From Ferruginivarius sediminum (GTDB lineage Bacteria > Pseudomonadota > Alphaproteobacteria > Kiloniellales > Rhodovibrionaceae): a stretch of 64,000 nt of DNA. Below, piece after piece: positions 8,154 to 17,191 of the stretch. The first letter of the stretch is position 1. Every line of letters begins with the position of its first letter. The notes under the pieces were generated by a model. It searched no databases, was not told where the DNA came from, and saw only the letters and a program-made list of their open reading frames with translations. Both the position numbers and the translations under genes were made by a program. The stretch lies in assembly GCF_003344765.1 (NCBI RefSeq), contig NZ_QPMH01000006.1:62001-126000 (forward strand), in the 5' to 3' direction.

Positions 8154-9167
8154 TCAGTCCGCCGCTCCGGCGTCGTCCCTGCGGCGCTTGCGCAGGTAGT
8201 CCCGCGCCACGACCAGCGCCCCGACCACGCCCTTGCGCTGGCGGCGAAGCTCCGCCTCCAGGCTGTCGATGTGGCGCAGCACGGGCGCGAGGTCGGCGTG
8301 CGTGCGCTCGATCCGCGCCCACTCGGCCTTGAATGCATCGGACTCCAGCGTCGCCTCGCCGGATGCCAGCCGGTAGAGCGCCAGATAGGCGTCGCGCGCC
8401 AGCGGGTTCAGGCGCGGATGCGTGCGCAGGTCGTCCGCGTCGAAGCTGTGGTGGCGGAGGTCCTTGCTGAGGAACTCCCCGGCGTAACGGTCCACGCCGG
8501 CCTCGACCTTCGGCGTCACGGGCAGCGACAGTTCCCTCGCCACCCGCATCAGCTCGCCCTTGGCGTCCAGCATCAGCCGGTCGTAATCGACGACGGCCAG
8601 CGGATGCCGGGCCGCGCGGGCGAAGTAGGGCACCACCCGGGCCAGGAACTCCAAGTCGCTGTTCTCCTGGATGCCACGGCGCAGGCTGACCTTGGAGCGG
8701 GAGCGCGCGACGCTGAGCGGGTTACGCAGCGCCAGCACGTAGTGCGGTTGCTGCCCGGTGGCCTCGAAGACGCGCTGCCAGAACGGCAGGAAGCTCAAGA
8801 CGCCGCCGGCCTTGAAGCCCCAGGGGTCGGCGTGGGCGAAACGCTCGCGTATAAGGCTCACCGCCGCATCGTGGATCGGCCGCACGTCCGGCTGCTCGAA
8901 CCGCTCGGGCGGCACGATGGAGACGCCGGCCCCGCTGCGCTTGATGCCGAAGGCGTCGCGCAGGCGGTAGTTGATGTCGATGAAGTCCTGGTCCTCGAAG
9001 AAGCCCTTGGCGTTCTTCTTCGTGCCCGCTTTCAGCCGGTCGCCAAGCTCCACCCCAAGCGCGCCGATGCCGCGGGTAAGCGCGCTGGTGCCGCTGCGCC
9101 CGGCCCCGACCACGACGATCAGGCGCTGCCGCGATGGCGCGGCGGAGGTGTCTTGTCTCTCGTTCAT
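8154..9167 (-). CDS. Sulfotransferase-family protein (PAPS-dependent, putative)
   Basis: 337 aa soluble protein. VVVGAGRSGTSALTRGIGALGVELG near the N-terminus is the 5'-phosphosulfate-binding loop of the sulfotransferase fold, and LRNPLSVARSRSKVSL (about 185-200) matches the 3'-phosphate-binding arginine/serine motif. The C-terminal tail is basic and helix-rich. It probably moves sulfate from PAPS onto a surface glycan. It is the third gene of a minus-strand run flippase, oxygenase, sulfotransferase, 58 bp after the oxygenase, so the acceptor is likely the same polysaccharide. Acceptor specificity cannot be read from sequence. Confidence 0.75.
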   Translation of the reverse strand: MNERQDTSAAPSRQRLIVVVGAGRSGTSALTRGIGALGVELGDRLKAGTKKNAKGFFEDQDFIDINYRLRDAFGIKRSGAGVSIVPPERFEQPDVRPIHDAAVSLIRERFAHADPWGFKAGGVLSFLPFWQRVFEATGQQPHYVLALRNPLSVARSRSKVSLRRGIQENSDLEFLARVVPYFARAARHPLAVVDYDRLMLDAKGELMRVARELSLPVTPKVEAGVDRYAGEFLSKDLRHHSFDADDLRTHPRLNPLARDAYLALYRLASGEATLESDAFKAEWARIERTHADLAPVLRHIDSLEAELRRQRKGVVGALVVARDYLRKRRRDDAGAAD

Positions 9168-9225
9168 GCGTGTGAAGGCTTTCCGTTCGCCGCGTGCCGG
9201 TGTTCCAGTTCCCTGCCAGTCGTTG

Positions 9226-10050
9226 TCACGCGACGAGGCTTTTCAGGCGGGTGGCCAGGTTCCGGCGCTTGATAACGACGATGAAGACCTTGCGCAACTT
9301 GCCCTCGGGGCAGGCGATCTCGCGCACGCCGTGCCAGGACCGGCCATTGCGGATGAACAGCAGGCTGTTGTTGCCAAGGGCGTTGGAGCCATAGGCATGG
9401 TCGAAGTCGCCGAAGTCCGGCGCCGAACGGAAACTGAAGCGCCCATGATCGTCCAGGATCACGGTCTCGCCGCCCCAGTCGGGGGACCAGTCCGCCTCGG
9501 TATTGAAGTAGAAGATGTGGGAGCCGAGCTTCCACCACGCATCGCAGTGCGGCGACACCGAGCAGCCGTTCGGCGTATAATGCCAGTGGAAATCCAGCTC
9601 GAAGCTGTCGCTGCCCATCATCCGGGCCAGGAAGGCGCGGTAGTCCGGCCCCTGAAGCTCGTCGACGAAGCCGCGCCAGGCCTCTGGAAGGTCCAGGCCA
9701 TCGCTGTAGGTCAAGGCGTAACGGTCGTGGCTGCGCTGACCGTGCTTGCGCGCCTTGCCGAAGCAGGGCTGCATGATGTCGAGCGACGGCAAGTTCGCGC
9801 GCAACGCCTCATAGGCGTCGTCGCGCAACAGCCCGGCCGGATTGCACCAGGGATACGGGTGCGCTCCCTGGAAGGCGCGCTCGTCCTCCGCAGCCAGACG
9901 CGATTCGTCGAGATACTTCAAGCCCGGACCATCCTCGCTTCGGTAAAACGCCCGCCGCGCGCCCTCGCCCGCGCGGCCCACACCGCCCCGGATGTAATCA
10001 CCCCGGCGCCGCTCGTCCAGGGCCGCCGCCAGGACGGCTTGGCCCTTCAC
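9226..10050 (-). CDS. 2-oxoglutarate/Fe(II)-dependent oxygenase-like protein
   Basis: 274 aa from GTG 10050, which overlaps the flippase stop as GTGA; the open frame continues upstream but only as the reverse shadow of the flippase. The double-stranded beta-helix core shows an HxD iron motif (H168, D170 in SVSPHCDAWW), a distal histidine (H240 in NGRSWHGVREI), and a downstream basic residue suited to hold 2-oxoglutarate. Such proteins hydroxylate protein, lipid or sugar substrates in the cytoplasm. Translational overlap with a flippase and position before a sulfotransferase suggest that it modifies a glycan or its lipid carrier; that is inference. Confidence 0.7.
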   Translation of the reverse strand: MKGQAVLAAALDERRRGDYIRGGVGRAGEGARRAFYRSEDGPGLKYLDESRLAAEDERAFQGAHPYPWCNPAGLLRDDAYEALRANLPSLDIMQPCFGKARKHGQRSHDRYALTYSDGLDLPEAWRGFVDELQGPDYRAFLARMMGSDSFELDFHWHYTPNGCSVSPHCDAWWKLGSHIFYFNTEADWSPDWGGETVILDDHGRFSFRSAPDFGDFDHAYGSNALGNNSLLFIRNGRSWHGVREIACPEGKLRKVFIVVIKRRNLATRLKSLVA

Positions 10051-11426
10051 GCGAAGGCCGCCCGCAGCGCCCGCCGTCCGAACAGCAGCATCAGCGGCGG
10101 CCCCAGCAGCACATGCGCCAGCGTGGCCATGCCGGCGCCCGCAAGCCCGTACCACGACATCGCGAAGTAAAGCGCCACGAGGTAGCCGATCATCGCCACC
10201 AGCCGCACCGTGACCACCAGCCGCACCCAGCCGGTGGAGATCAGCAGCGGGCCGACCGGGAACAGCCAGACGCCCAGCATGCCGGCGAAGGCAAGCCACA
10301 GCATGGCGGTATAGGCTTCGGTGAACTCCGGCCCGACGACGAGGGCGATCAGCGTCTCCCCGAAAACCGCGAGCGCGGCGAAAACCAGGGCGGAGATGCC
10401 GCCGGACAGCAGGGCCGTGCGCACCACCATCTTGCGCCGGGCGCCGGTCTTCCCCTTCGCCGTCAGGCGCGCCAGCTCGGGATAGATCGACGGGACCAGA
10501 AGCTTCTGCGTCGGCTTGCTCAGCACGTTGGCGAACTGTCGTGCCACGCGGAACAGCCCCGCCGCCGCCGGGCCCAGCACCCAGCCGACCGCCAGCACAC
10601 CCAGGTGCTGCTGCGCGGTGCCGAGCGACGTACTGAGGTTGGTGCCGAGGGAAAAGCCCCAGATGCCGGGCTCCGGCCGCCACGATCCCCGCATCGACCG
10701 CCAGAAGCCGTCGCTCAGCCCGCGCCGCCGCATCTCGTGCCATGCCGCCAGCGGAAGATAGAGCCGCCCCACCATGCTGGCCACGAACCATACCGCAAGG
10801 AACGCCACCAGCCCGCCGCCGAGGAACAGCAGCGCCGCCGAGCCGATCACCCGGATCAGGGGGGCGATGGCACTTTGCGCCGAGAGCAGATCGAAGCGGT
10901 CGCAGAGCCGCAGCGCCCCGTTTGCCGCCGAGTTCAGCATGAAGAACACGACGGAGAGGCCGTACCACCGCGCGGCATCGTGCAGCTCCACCGGAATGCC
11001 GAGCAGACCCGCCATCGGCGCCATCGCCAGCAGCACGATCCCCGCCCCGATGCAGGCACTGATCACGTCCAGCATCAGGCCGAAGCGCAGGATGCGCTGC
11101 AGGCGCGGCGTGTCGCCCGCCTCCATCGCCGGTGCGCCGTAGCGCAGGACCGGCTGCCATGACTGGAACCGGACCATCTCACCCACCATCAGCACGAAGC
11201 TGTGCAGCAGCGTCAGGGTGCCGAAATCCACCGCGCCCAGCGCCCGCGCCGCCAGCGCCACGGCCACCAGCGACAGCACACCCTGGGCGGAGCGGCCGAT
11301 CAGCAGCACGCCTGCGCTGCGAAACGGCTTCAGCCAGGCCTTGCCGCGCAGGCGGGCCAGCAATCCCGTTCGTGTCTCGGTTTCGGCGGTCACCTGGACG
11401 TTTACTCCGTCCCGCAAAGAGCACAT
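10047..11426 (-). CDS. Polysaccharide flippase (Wzx/MOP superfamily)
   Basis: 459 aa, about 12 predicted TM helices, with the opening LIGRSAQGVLSLVAVALAARALGAVDFG typical of MOP-superfamily polysaccharide transporters. It would flip a lipid-linked oligosaccharide across the inner membrane. ATG 11426 abuts a REP-like repeat; a GTG at 11393 with GGAG upstream is an equally likely start. The stop overlaps the GTG of the oxygenase gene. It lies between three glycosyltransferases and the oxygenase/sulfotransferase pair. A second flippase occurs at 57041-58606, so the window serves at least two glycans or holds two unrelated copies. Confidence 0.85.
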   Translation of the reverse strand: MCSLRDGVNVQVTAETETRTGLLARLRGKAWLKPFRSAGVLLIGRSAQGVLSLVAVALAARALGAVDFGTLTLLHSFVLMVGEMVRFQSWQPVLRYGAPAMEAGDTPRLQRILRFGLMLDVISACIGAGIVLLAMAPMAGLLGIPVELHDAARWYGLSVVFFMLNSAANGALRLCDRFDLLSAQSAIAPLIRVIGSAALLFLGGGLVAFLAVWFVASMVGRLYLPLAAWHEMRRRGLSDGFWRSMRGSWRPEPGIWGFSLGTNLSTSLGTAQQHLGVLAVGWVLGPAAAGLFRVARQFANVLSKPTQKLLVPSIYPELARLTAKGKTGARRKMVVRTALLSGGISALVFAALAVFGETLIALVVGPEFTEAYTAMLWLAFAGMLGVWLFPVGPLLISTGWVRLVVTVRLVAMIGYLVALYFAMSWYGLAGAGMATLAHVLLGPPLMLLFGRRALRAAFA

Positions 11427-11563
11427 CCCTCACCCTGTCCCTCACCCCGCAAGCGGGGCGAGGGGACCATAAACGCGCTTGTTCAGCTACTCACCGGCAT
11501 CGCGGGAACCAGTCGATTATCGTTCCCTCTCCCCCGCGTCGGGGGAGAGGGCCAGGGTGAGGG
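11427..11563. repeat. REP-like composite palindromic repeat
   Basis: Outer inverted repeats CCCTCACCCTG (11427-11437) and CAGGGTGAGGG (11553-11563) are perfect 11-bp complements. Inside are two smaller hairpins: an imperfect one around CCCCGC-AA-GCGGGG (about 11445-11465) and a perfect 12-bp stem CCCTCTCCCCCG/CGGGGGAGAGGG at about 11525-11551. This is the layout of dispersed extragenic palindromic elements common in proteobacteria. It sits directly before the flippase start and downstream of the glycosyltransferase operon, where it could end or stabilise transcripts. Confidence 0.75.
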
Positions 11564-11668
11564 GGAAGGCCCAGGCTTGTCCGTCAACTCTCTTCCCATG
11601 CTGCTGCCGCGATGGTGTTCAGAATACTGAAACAGGTCGCACAGGACACGCACGCGGCCACCGCAAAG

Positions 11669-12865
11669 TCAATCGCGGGGCCTGCGCCCCGCCCCCGCCG
11701 CCTCCAGCAGCGCCTCGACGTATCCCGCGACGGCGCGGTCGACGCCGAACGCCGCCGCACGGGCCCGCAATGCCTCCCGGTCGGACCGCTCGTCGAGCGT
11801 TGCCTCGATCGCCTCGGCCAGCGCCGCCGGGTCGCGCATTGGCACCAGACGGCCATACGCGCCGTCGTCCAGGATCTCGCGCGGGCCGCTGGGGCAGTCC
11901 GTGCTGACAACGGGACAGCCGCAGGCCAACGCCTCCAGAAGGGCGTTCGGCATACCCTCGAACGTCGAGGACAGCACGAATACCCCCGCTCGCGCCATGA
12001 AGGCATAGGGGTTGGCGTTGAAGCCGGCAAGGTCGACGCAATCGCTCAGGCCCAGTTCCGCGATCAGCGCGTCCAGTTCCGCCCGCGCGGGCCCATCCGG
12101 CCCCAGGACGATCAGGCGAACCTCGCGCCGCTCGCGCACGCGGGCGAAGGCGCGCAGCAGCGTGGCATGATCCTTCTGCGCCACCAGCCGGCCGACGTTC
12201 AGCACCACGGGCGGCTCGCCCGGCGCAAGCCAGGGATGATCCGGCGTCTCGCGGGCCAGGGTCGGCACCGCCTCGGCCACGCCGGCCTGCACGGTGCACA
12301 CGCGCGCCGCCGGCAGGCCGGTTGCCGCGACGACGTTGTCGGCCACGCCGTGGGAAACGGCGATCACCCTGTCGGCGCCGCGATAGAGGGTACGGACCAC
12401 CGGGTCGCGCAACTGGCGCTGCACCTGGCCATAGCGCGCGTCACCGGCAATGCGGATCACGTTGCTTTGCCGCAGGACGACGCGCGTCGCCGACCCGGCC
12501 ATACGCCGGGCCAACAGCGCGGCCAGGTTCGGCGGGATCGAGCCGGACAGCAGCGCATCCGGCCGCGTCTTTCGCAGGTAGCCGGCGACCAGCGGCGTAC
12601 TCAGGTATGTCCGGTGCTTGCTGCGCCGGCGCCGGCCCGGCACACGCATCCACCAGCGGTCCAGGCAGACGAAGCGCGCCCCTTCGGGCAGGCCATCGCC
12701 CAGCACCTCGCGCGGGGCCGGCAGCAGGATGTCGACCGTGTGACCCAGCTCCAGCAGCCGCCGCGCGACACCCAGCAACAGTCGCTCGCGCCCGTAGACG
12801 CCCACGGGGCTGAGCAGGATGGCGAAGCGCAACGGCCCGTCACTCCGCGGCAAGGCGCTTGCCAT
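11669..12865 (-). CDS. GT4-family glycosyltransferase (copy 1 of 3)
   Basis: 398 aa GT-B enzyme. N-terminal Rossmann half begins LRFAILLSPVGVYGRERLLLGVARRL; the C-terminal half has VVLNVGRLVAQKDHATLLRAFA and the E-x7-E donor-site segment FEGMPNALLEALACGCPVVSTDCPSGPREIL. It should transfer a sugar from a nucleotide donor in the cytoplasm. Its ATG lies inside the end of the upstream glycosyltransferase gene (26 bp overlap), so the two are one transcript. It is a more distant relative of the other two tandem copies. Donor and acceptor are unknown. Confidence 0.85.
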   Translation of the reverse strand: MASALPRSDGPLRFAILLSPVGVYGRERLLLGVARRLLELGHTVDILLPAPREVLGDGLPEGARFVCLDRWWMRVPGRRRRSKHRTYLSTPLVAGYLRKTRPDALLSGSIPPNLAALLARRMAGSATRVVLRQSNVIRIAGDARYGQVQRQLRDPVVRTLYRGADRVIAVSHGVADNVVAATGLPAARVCTVQAGVAEAVPTLARETPDHPWLAPGEPPVVLNVGRLVAQKDHATLLRAFARVRERREVRLIVLGPDGPARAELDALIAELGLSDCVDLAGFNANPYAFMARAGVFVLSSTFEGMPNALLEALACGCPVVSTDCPSGPREILDDGAYGRLVPMRDPAALAEAIEATLDERSDREALRARAAAFGVDRAVAGYVEALLEAAGAGRRPRD

Positions 12866-14063
12866 CGCTTTCGAGTATCCGCCGGAACAACGCCAGATGC
12901 GCGTCGGCGGAGCGTTCCTGCGAGAACATCGCCGCCCGCTCCATCAGCACGTTCCGGGCCGGCGGCGCGTCAAGCGTCTCCGCCATCGCGCGCGCCAAGC
13001 CGGCATCGTCGCCCACCGCCACCAGCGGCCCATAGCGCCCACCGTCGAGGATTTCCCGCGGGCCGCTCGGGCAGTCGGTGCTGACGACGGGACAGCCGAC
13101 GGCCATGGCTTCCAACAGCGCGTTCGGCAAGCCCTCGCCGCGCGAGGACAAGGCGAAGAGATCGGCGTTCGCCATGAAGGGATAGGGGTTGTCGGCCCAG
13201 CCGGGAAGATCGACGTCCTCGGCCACTCCAAGCTCCGTCACCAGTGCTTCCAGGGTCCGACGATGCTTGCCCTCGCCCAGGATGACCAGCCGGGCGGCCC
13301 GCTCGGCCCGCAGCCGCGCGAAGGCGCGCAGCAGCGTGGTGAAATCCTTCATATCGGCCAGCCGGCCGACGCCCAGGATGACGGGCCGGTCGCGCTCGAC
13401 GAACCACGGATGCGTCACCGGCTCGCGCGCGCGTTCGTAGACGGCGGGCGTCACCACCGGGTTGTAGATGACGCTGATCCGCTCCCGCTCCAACCCGGTG
13501 TACTGCGCCAGTTCATCGGCCACCCCCTCCGACACGGCCACGATGCCATCCGCCCGCGGATAGTTCCGCGCCAGCAGCGGCGCAAGATAGCGCCAGCGCC
13601 ACTTGTATCGGTGGTGAGCGTCGAGAAAATGGGAAAAGCTGACCCGCTCGCTTCCCACCACCTTTGTAGAAGCCCCGGACATCCGCCGCGCCCAGAGCGC
13701 AATCAGGTTCATGTAGGGGCCGGCCGAAAAAATGACCTCTGGCTGACGCTCGCGCAGGTAGTCGCTCAAGGCGGGCAGGTATTGGATGTGCCAGGATGTC
13801 TTGACCGGAAACAGCACAGGCAGCGACAGTTCCCGCCACCCCTTTGAATCGGCCCGAAGTGTACTCACACGGCCGCAGATATGCCCGGATTTCTGCAAGT
13901 GAGTAACAGTGATGCCGGGTGGAACGGGGTGGAATGGCGGTCCCTCATCGCGACAGGCAATTAACTCGACCCGGCATCCCCTGCGATGGAACTCATTTGC
14001 CAAGTGCAACAGTGACCGCTGGACTCCTCCTCCGCGCACTTTGTGAAAAAGGATGGCGATCAT
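12840..14063 (-). CDS. GT4-family glycosyltransferase (copy 2 of 3)
   Basis: 407 aa. Starts IAILFHKVRGGGVQRSLLHLANEF, with the Gly-rich acceptor-side loop of GT4 enzymes, and contains GVGRLADMKDFTTLLRAFARL and EGLPNALLEAMAVGCPVVSTDCPSG in the donor half. It is clearly a close paralogue of copy 3 (14194-15411), sharing the first 30 residues, the VVGSERVSFSHFLD-type middle segment and the donor site. Both together suggest a local duplication. Its 3' end overlaps copy 1 by 26 bp. Substrates unknown; probably sequential sugars of one repeat unit. Confidence 0.87.
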   Translation of the reverse strand: MIAILFHKVRGGGVQRSLLHLANEFHRRGCRVELIACRDEGPPFHPVPPGITVTHLQKSGHICGRVSTLRADSKGWRELSLPVLFPVKTSWHIQYLPALSDYLRERQPEVIFSAGPYMNLIALWARRMSGASTKVVGSERVSFSHFLDAHHRYKWRWRYLAPLLARNYPRADGIVAVSEGVADELAQYTGLERERISVIYNPVVTPAVYERAREPVTHPWFVERDRPVILGVGRLADMKDFTTLLRAFARLRAERAARLVILGEGKHRRTLEALVTELGVAEDVDLPGWADNPYPFMANADLFALSSRGEGLPNALLEAMAVGCPVVSTDCPSGPREILDGGRYGPLVAVGDDAGLARAMAETLDAPPARNVLMERAAMFSQERSADAHLALFRRILESDGKRLAAE

Positions 14064-14193
14064 ACTAGCTTGCCGTGAAATTCCTGGATATCCAGCGGGA
14101 TATGGGGGCTCGACCCGTCTTTGCGCAGGTGATCCGACGGGATTCTCTGACGACTATCGGCGCAACACGGCCGAGCCAAACCCGCTGGCCTCA

Positions 14194-15411
14194 TTACTTC
14201 GCCGGATTATCACGTTCAGAAACCGTCGAGAACAGTGCAAGATGCTCGTCCGCCGACCGTTCAAGTGAAAATTTGGCTGCCCGCGCCTGCAACGCCTCCT
14301 TTGGTGTGGGGCTTTGGAGCGCCTTGACAAGTTCGTGGGCAAGCGCCGCACTGTCCCCGACCGGGACAAGGGATCCGTAATCCCCATCGGCTAAAATCTC
14401 TCGCGGACCGCTTGGGCAATCCGTGCTAACCACCGGACACCCGCATGCCATAGCTTCAACGAGGACGTTCCCGAAGCCTTCCGACTTCGACGACAATGCA
14501 AATACATCGGCCCGTGCCATGTAGGCTTCGGGATTGCTCACCCATCCGGCCATATCGACGTCATCCGTGATCTCAAGTTCTCGCGCGAGATCCATTAGCT
14601 GCTCTCGGTCCTTGCCATCGCCGAGAATAATGAGCCGGACCCGGCGCACCTGCCGAATGCGCGCGAAAGCCCGAAGCAGTGTCGGATAGTCCTTGGTTTC
14701 GACAAGCCGACCGACACTCAGAATCACGGGCCGGTCGCGGCATTGATCCAGCCAGGGATGGGAGATGGAAGCCGCGGCGCGTTCAGCCAGAGACGGTGCG
14801 ACCGCCGGATTGTAAATCGGTGTCATGATCGTCCTGTCGAGGTTGGCGTGGCAAGCCAGTTCATCTGCGACACCCTGCGAAACGGTGACAATTGCATCCG
14901 CCGAAGGATAGACACGATTGAGCAGAGGCGCCAAGTATCGCCACCGCCACTTGCACAGCCGCCTTGAGTCCAAGTACTGCGAGAAACTTACAGGCTCACT
15001 GATGACAACCTTTGTGGACGCGCCCGCCAAGCGTCTTGCCCACAACGTAACGGCGTTTGTATACGCTCCGGCTGAAAAGATGATTCTCGGGCGTTGGCGC
15101 CGCAAATAAGATGAGAGACCCAATAAATACTTTATGTGCCAGGGAGCTGTAATTGGCAGTAGTATCGGCCGCAGCACTGTCGTGCGCGCGCCCTTCGCGG
15201 CTCGTAACACCGAAACTCGGCCTATAATGCTTTGCGTCTGGGAAAGGTGCACGCATTCCACGCCCGGAGGCACCAGTTCAGATTGCTGTCCGTCGTCACG
15301 ACAGACAACAAGTTGAACATCATGCCCACGCCGCCGAAATTCCTCCGCCAGCGCCAGAAGAGAATGCTGAACGCCGCCTCCCGCCAACTTGTGCAGGACG
15401 ATTGCCATCAT
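14194..15411 (-). CDS. GT4-family glycosyltransferase (copy 3 of 3)
   Basis: 405 aa from the ATG at 15411, chosen because MMAIVLHKLAGGGVQHSLL then aligns with the start of copy 2; an ATG three codons upstream is possible. Donor-site segment EGFGNVLVEAMACGCPVVST and SVGRLVETKDYPTLLRAFARI are intact. It is followed by 130 bp before copy 2 and transcribed divergently from the AT-richer sulfotransferase gene. Its codon use looks less GC-extreme than copy 2, which may reflect different time of arrival or a transition into the AT-rich segment next door. Confidence 0.87.
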   Translation of the reverse strand: MMAIVLHKLAGGGVQHSLLALAEEFRRRGHDVQLVVCRDDGQQSELVPPGVECVHLSQTQSIIGRVSVLRAAKGARTTVLRPILLPITAPWHIKYLLGLSSYLRRQRPRIIFSAGAYTNAVTLWARRLAGASTKVVISEPVSFSQYLDSRRLCKWRWRYLAPLLNRVYPSADAIVTVSQGVADELACHANLDRTIMTPIYNPAVAPSLAERAAASISHPWLDQCRDRPVILSVGRLVETKDYPTLLRAFARIRQVRRVRLIILGDGKDREQLMDLARELEITDDVDMAGWVSNPEAYMARADVFALSSKSEGFGNVLVEAMACGCPVVSTDCPSGPREILADGDYGSLVPVGDSAALAHELVKALQSPTPKEALQARAAKFSLERSADEHLALFSTVSERDNPAK

Positions 15412-15529
15412 GGCAAGCAAAGCGGTAGAAGAAAGGCGCCATGCGGGACCTCAGCACAGGCCTGCGCACGTGCAGATAGCACGCTCAAGATTTCTTGCCC
15501 CCAACAACCACCGCGGCGGATCATAACGG

Positions 15530-16273
15530 ATGATCGTTTCGTTCGTACATAAGTTCATTTTCGTCAAGACCCGTAAGGTGGCGGGAACATCGGTCGAACT
15601 TGCCCTTGCCCCGAATTGCGGCCCGGAAGATATCATTACGCCGACCGTGCCAACCGAGGCTGGCCACGAACGAGCGTGCATCGAATTGCCGAGGAATTAC
15701 AGCGCGTTGCCCGGTTTCGAGCGTGCCTTTCGATGGTCCGCAAAAGCCGGTTTCGAGACGCCTTTTCACAATCTCACCAAGCGTCGCTTGATGATATATA
15801 AGCAACATATGTCGGCAGCGCGAATTCGCAGGCGCCTGGAAAAGACCAAGCCCGGTTTTTGGAACGAAGCATTCAGCTTTACGATTGAACGCCACCCTTA
15901 TGACAAATGCCTATCGCAGGCGGCGTTCATGCTTTCCCGGATTATGCCAAAGCCGATACCAGAGGTAGCAGCGGTGCGACGTATTGATGAAGCGATCCAA
16001 ACCGGCGAAATTGAACGATGGAGCGACTGGAAAAACTATACATATAATGGTGAAATCTGCGTCAACCGTATTATCAGGTACGAAAATATTGCGGATGAAT
16101 TTAAAGATGTAAGCCGAATTATTCAATTACCAGAGATACATTTACCCCAAGCGAAGGCGGGGGCGCGCGAGACGACTAAAAGGCCAAGCCATGAGGTGTT
16201 GTCAGAAAGACAGAAAACAGCCATTCAAGCTGCCTTTGCGAACGAGTTTTCATACTTTCAGTTCGAAACGTAG
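15530..16273 (+). CDS. Sulfotransferase-family 2-like protein
   Basis: 247 aa. FIFVKTRKVAGTSVELAL at the N-terminus is the P-loop-like PAPS-binding motif of the sulfotransferase-2 family (K-x4-GTS), and FSFTIERHPYDKCLSQAAF (about 120) matches the 3'-phosphate motif with an Arg and a Ser. It likely sulfates a surface glycan. It is the second sulfotransferase in the block and unrelated in detail to the one at 8154. Base composition is visibly lower in GC than the flanks, together with the next gene, which suggests lateral acquisition. Confidence 0.75.
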   Translation: MIVSFVHKFIFVKTRKVAGTSVELALAPNCGPEDIITPTVPTEAGHERACIELPRNYSALPGFERAFRWSAKAGFETPFHNLTKRRLMIYKQHMSAARIRRRLEKTKPGFWNEAFSFTIERHPYDKCLSQAAFMLSRIMPKPIPEVAAVRRIDEAIQTGEIERWSDWKNYTYNGEICVNRIIRYENIADEFKDVSRIIQLPEIHLPQAKAGARETTKRPSHEVLSERQKTAIQAAFANEFSYFQFET

Positions 16274-16387
16274 AAGCAATAACTTGATTCTCACAATGGC
16301 AACCGAACAACTGATGAAAATTATGGATTACACCCGATCAATACGAATGTCTGCTTCTATTCCGAATACAATTTTTACATATCTAAT

Positions 16388-17170
16388 ATGAATATCCGAT
16401 TTTATTTAACATATATTCGGATTATTGAAAATAATATTCTTGCATTAATGCATCGCAAGAAGCGCTGCTTTATACATCTGAAACACGTTGGCGCGGCATT
16501 CCAAATACGTACCGGGAATGACAGAATAACCATCAGCACGTTGCGGCGATGGCGTCGGTATAGGTTTGGCATCGACCGATGGTTGGAAAGGCTTGCTGGC
16601 GAATATGGCTATAAGCAGCACTGGACCCTGCGGCCTGGTGACACAGTCATCGATATCGGGGCGAATATCGGAGAGTTTTCTATTTTTTCGGCCAGCCAAG
16701 GTGCCCAGGTTATTTCAATAGAAGCCGATAATTATATTTTTGATATATTGAAATCAAACGCCAAAGAGCAAGCCATCGAAACGATAAACTGCGCTATTTG
16801 GAAAGAGGACGGGGCCGTTACATTCTATTCAAGCTACGAGGACGCCGACAGCTCGACCATTGAGCCGGCATCGTTCACAGAAGAATACCCCCAGCGGGCG
16901 CTCACCCTCGACACCATCGTGGAGCAGCGTGGCATCGAAGACATCGCCTTGATCAAGTGCGATGCTGAAGGGGCCGAGCCGGAGGTTCTGGCGGGCGCCA
17001 AGCGCACGCTGCTGAGAACACGCGCCCTCACCCTCGACTGCGGCTATGAACGTCAGGGAACATCAACCGTAGCGGAGTGCAAGGCCATCCTGCAAACTGC
17101 GGGTTTCCACGTGACCGATTACAAGATACGGGGGCGAATCATCGTTTTCGCCAGAAAGGATGGCCCCTGA
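16388..17170 (+). CDS. FkbM-family methyltransferase
   Basis: 260 aa. SAM-binding motif I is DTVIDIGANIGEFSIF (about residue 83), followed by the acidic ribose-binding motif VISIEADNYIFD. The FkbM C-terminal signature IALIKCDAEGAEPEVLAGA is intact. FkbM enzymes O-methylate sugars or polyketides; here a glycan is the obvious acceptor. The first 45 residues are a basic, AT-rich extension before the conserved domain, so a later start cannot be excluded. The 5' part and upstream 114 bp are strikingly AT-rich compared with the window; the 3' end returns to GC-rich. Confidence 0.83.
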   Translation: MNIRFYLTYIRIIENNILALMHRKKRCFIHLKHVGAAFQIRTGNDRITISTLRRWRRYRFGIDRWLERLAGEYGYKQHWTLRPGDTVIDIGANIGEFSIFSASQGAQVISIEADNYIFDILKSNAKEQAIETINCAIWKEDGAVTFYSSYEDADSSTIEPASFTEEYPQRALTLDTIVEQRGIEDIALIKCDAEGAEPEVLAGAKRTLLRTRALTLDCGYERQGTSTVAECKAILQTAGFHVTDYKIRGRIIVFARKDGP

Positions 17171-17191
17171 CGTGCGAACGTGCCTCTAGCG

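Noticed and set aside
10051..11160. N-terminal extension of the oxygenase frame
   Set aside because: It lies wholly inside the flippase gene in another frame and reads as low-complexity Gly/Arg/Ala; the GTGA overlap gives a normal start.
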